Shown: piece after piece, positions 61,892 through 64,000 of the stretch
How positions within the stretch are numbered: position 1 is the first letter of the stretch
How the letters are laid out: each line of letters opens with the position of its first letter
Assembly: GCA_902802755.1 (NCBI GenBank)
Contig: CADCNH010000007.1
Span: forward strand, 1 to 64,000
Direction: 5' to 3'
Length of the DNA stretch: 64,000 nucleotides
DNA from: an uncultured Bacteroidota bacterium
GTDB lineage: Bacteria > Bacteroidota > Bacteroidia > Bacteroidales > WCHB1-69
Notes under the pieces: model-generated
Database searches by the model: none
What the model was told of the DNA's origin: nothing
Seen by the model: only the letters and a program-made list of their open reading frames with translations
Position numbers and translations under genes: made by a program

Positions 61892-64000
61892 ATGATGCAT
61901 ACTTATTTTGCTGATATACTATTGCCCTTGCCTTTGCAAGGGCTTTTTACCTATCGCATTCCACAAGAGCTGGGCGACAGCGTGGCTTTCGGTATGCGTG
62001 TGGTGGTACCTTTCGGCAAAAGTAAGTTGTATTCAGGGCTGGTGATGAAGGTTCACGAGAATGCCCCGCGTCAGGTCAACACCAAGTATGTGTTGGATGT
62101 CATTGACAAGCATTCGGTCGTTTCGGAGCGTCAAATCCAGCTGTGGCAGTGGATTGCCAAGTATTATATGTGCTCGCTGGGCGAGGTGATGGCAGCCGCT
62201 TTCCCCTCTGCCCTTAAGCTGGCCAGCGAGACCAAAATCCAGCTGAACCCCGCCTTCGATGGGGATATGACAGTGCTGAACGAGAAAGAGACCAAGCTGG
62301 TGGAGGCCTTGGCTTATCATCCTACCATGACGGTGGATGAAATTGCAAAAACAATTGATATTCAGAAGGTTATACCGATAATTAAATCGTTGGTGGATAA
62401 GGATGTGGTGATTACCGATGAGGAAATCAGAGATCCGTATAAACCTAAAACTGAGACTTTTATCGCATTGGCATCCCCTTATTGCGATGATGAAACCGCT
62501 TTGATGAATCTGATAGATTCCTTGGGTGCCTCTAAGAAAACTGCTAAACAACAGGATTTATTATTGGCCTTTCTGATGCAGACCAAAGACCCAGCCAAAC
62601 CCAATGGCTTTAATCTGAAAGCGGTCATCAAAAAAGCTGATTTGCTGAAGAATGCCAATATTTCGCAGGCCCGTCTGCAAACACTGATAGAGAAAGGGAT
62701 TTTCGAGCAGCAAACCGTTGTGACCAGCCGTCTGGAAGACTTTGATTCTTCTTCTTCCGCTAATGATATTCAGTTGACGGAGCATCAGCAGCAGGCGATG
62801 TGTGACATAGAGGAACAGTTTAAAACATACGACACGGTCCTCTTGCATGGTATCACTGGAAGTGGTAAAACGGAAATGTATATCAAGCTGATAGACAATG
62901 TTTTATCACAAGGCAAACAGGTGCTGTATTTGTTGCCGGAAATAGCATTGACTTCGCAGATAGTCAACCGTTTGCGGAAATTTTTCGGCGACAGGGTAGG
63001 GGTGTACCATTCCCGTTTCAACGAGTACGAGCGTGTGGAAATATGGAATAGGGTGTTGAGGCAGCAAACTGAAGGTGAGCTAAACGATAAGTATCAGCTG
63101 ATTTTGGGAGCCCGTTCAGCTTTGTTGCTGCCGTATCAGAATTTAGGCCTGATTATTGTGGATGAAGAACATGACGGCTCGTACAAGCAGATTGACCCCG
63201 CACCTCGCTATCATGCGCGAGACGGGGCGGTTGTGTTAGCAAAGATTCACCAATGTAAGGTGTTGTTAGGCACCGCTACACCTTCGTTGGAGAGCTATTA
63301 CAATGCCCAGCAGCAGAAGTTCGGTTTGGTGAACCTTATGCACCGATATGCTGACAGCACATTGCCCGATATCTGGGTGGTGGATATTGTCAAGAACTTG
63401 CGGCAGAAGAAGATGAACGGGCATTTCTCGCAGTTCTTGATTGACAGTATGGCTGAGGCTTTGTCGAAACACGAACAGATCATCCTGTTCCAGAACCGTC
63501 GCGGCTATTCGCTGCGTATGTATTGCAATACCTGTCAGAGCATGCCTGTTTGCAAGCACTGCGATGTGACGCTGACCTATCACAAACGCAGCAATTTGTT
63601 GAAGTGCCATTATTGCGGCTATGCTATGGAGGTGCCGAAGGAATGTCCGCAGTGCCACAGCACGGATATTGAAATGCGTGGTTTCGGCACTGAGAAGATA
63701 GAAGACGCATTGGCAGAACTCTTTCCAGAGGCGGTAGTGGCCCGCATGGACTTGGATACCACCCGCAACAAGAATTCCTACCAGAAAATTATTTCTGACT
63801 TTGAACAGCACAAGACCGACATCTTGGTAGGTACGCAAATGGTGACTAAGGGTTTGGATTTCGACCGTGTGAGTGTGGTGGGCATCCTGAATGCCGATAA
63901 TCTATTGTCTTATCCCGATTTCCGCTCATTTGAGAAGGCTTTCCAAATCATGTCGCAGGTAAGTGGGCGTGCAGGCCGCAAGGAAGTGTCGGGCAAGGTA
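61892..64000 (+). CDS. priA: Primosomal protein N' (PriA helicase), 3' end beyond the window
   Basis: The replication-restart helicase. The frame opens at one of two adjacent ATGs and is still open at the right edge (703 codons visible), so the gene is cut by the window, not by a stop. The N-terminal DNA-binding region begins FADILLPLPLQGLFTYRIP. The helicase has Walker A GITGSGKTEMY, DEEHDGSYKQ and LLGTATPSLES. Zinc-binding Cys pairs are CNTC, CKHC, CHYC and CPQC, and motifs V and VI begin at VGTQMVTKGLDFD and SQVSGRAGR. The missing part is short, perhaps about 110 residues by comparison with the family. Confidence 0.95.
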   Translation, partial: MMHTYFADILLPLPLQGLFTYRIPQELGDSVAFGMRVVVPFGKSKLYSGLVMKVHENAPRQVNTKYVLDVIDKHSVVSERQIQLWQWIAKYYMCSLGEVMAAAFPSALKLASETKIQLNPAFDGDMTVLNEKETKLVEALAYHPTMTVDEIAKTIDIQKVIPIIKSLVDKDVVITDEEIRDPYKPKTETFIALASPYCDDETALMNLIDSLGASKKTAKQQDLLLAFLMQTKDPAKPNGFNLKAVIKKADLLKNANISQARLQTLIEKGIFEQQTVVTSRLEDFDSSSSANDIQLTEHQQQAMCDIEEQFKTYDTVLLHGITGSGKTEMYIKLIDNVLSQGKQVLYLLPEIALTSQIVNRLRKFFGDRVGVYHSRFNEYERVEIWNRVLRQQTEGELNDKYQLILGARSALLLPYQNLGLIIVDEEHDGSYKQIDPAPRYHARDGAVVLAKIHQCKVLLGTATPSLESYYNAQQQKFGLVNLMHRYADSTLPDIWVVDIVKNLRQKKMNGHFSQFLIDSMAEALSKHEQIILFQNRRGYSLRMYCNTCQSMPVCKHCDVTLTYHKRSNLLKCHYCGYAMEVPKECPQCHSTDIEMRGFGTEKIEDALAELFPEAVVARMDLDTTRNKNSYQKIISDFEQHKTDILVGTQMVTKGLDFDRVSVVGILNADNLLSYPDFRSFEKAFQIMSQVSGRAGRKEVSGKV

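Overview
The window looks like chromosome from a member of the Bacteroidota, most likely an anaerobic Bacteroidales. Several things point there. There is a type IX secretion C-terminal domain on a large protease. Many genes carry the Bacteroidetes promoter pattern (TTTG, about 19 bases, then TAnnTTTG) rather than a sigma-70 promoter. The repertoire includes a DUF2723 membrane protein, LptC and lipoprotein genes, a lone HydE hydrogenase maturase, MltF and SurA. Intergenic DNA is full of short AT-rich and palindromic repeats. No phage, insertion sequence, integrase, rRNA or CRISPR array is visible. One tRNA (Asn) is present.

Layout. 1-4 kb is an accessory segment: two overlapping microgenes, a pair of tandem palindrome units, and a type I restriction (HsdR) subunit whose M and S partners are not in view. 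4-7 kb encodes a secreted protein carrying both a C10 cysteine protease and an M6-like metalloprotease. 7-12 kb (minus strand) holds an envelope operon (SurA chaperone, MoxR ATPase, orphan histidine kinase), rpmH and a TrmH-type methyltransferase. 12.4-14.4 kb is a small islet with a CDI-type immunity protein, a small membrane protein, a lipoprotein and a gene interrupted by TGA. 14.5-18.1 kb (minus) has HU, fmt, ribH, a TPR protein and a glycosyltransferase. 18.3-25.7 kb (plus) has coaX, an outer-membrane barrel, a TPR protein, lptC, a lipoprotein, mltF and purD. 25.8-43.2 kb is mostly housekeeping and surface-sugar genes: SDR, SAM-hydrolase-like protein, ClC channel, rfbC, gph, aminotransferase, thpR, cyclophilin, pheS, DUF2723, manC, hutI, phosphoethanolamine transferase and DUF2007. 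43.2-53.8 kb (minus) holds a DegT aminotransferase, uvrA, an AAA ATPase, a WG-repeat/TonB-C protein, aroE, DedA and a TPR protein. 53.9-64 kb has hydE, mnmA, a patatin, threonine aldolase, a PD-(D/E)XK-type protein, tRNA-Asn, YitT, GAPDH and the start of priA, which runs off the right edge.

The most unusual signals concern DNA structure more than gene content. (1) A 99-bp direct repeat brackets the WG-repeat gene. It carries the promoter, leader hairpin and first seven codons of the neighbouring ATPase gene, and its outer copy has overwritten the 3' end of aroE. (2) aroE also carries two in-frame insertions made of the same simple repeats that fill the intergenic gaps. (3) Low-complexity repeats provide the last codons and stop of at least five other genes. 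(4) Upstream of hsdR, two copies of a unit each begin with a 24-bp palindrome. The palindromes differ in sequence, but most differences are compensatory, so the symmetry is preserved. (5) pheS is flanked on both sides by arrays of a 25-bp-period repeat.

Functional calls rest on motif reading of translated sequence. No database search was run.
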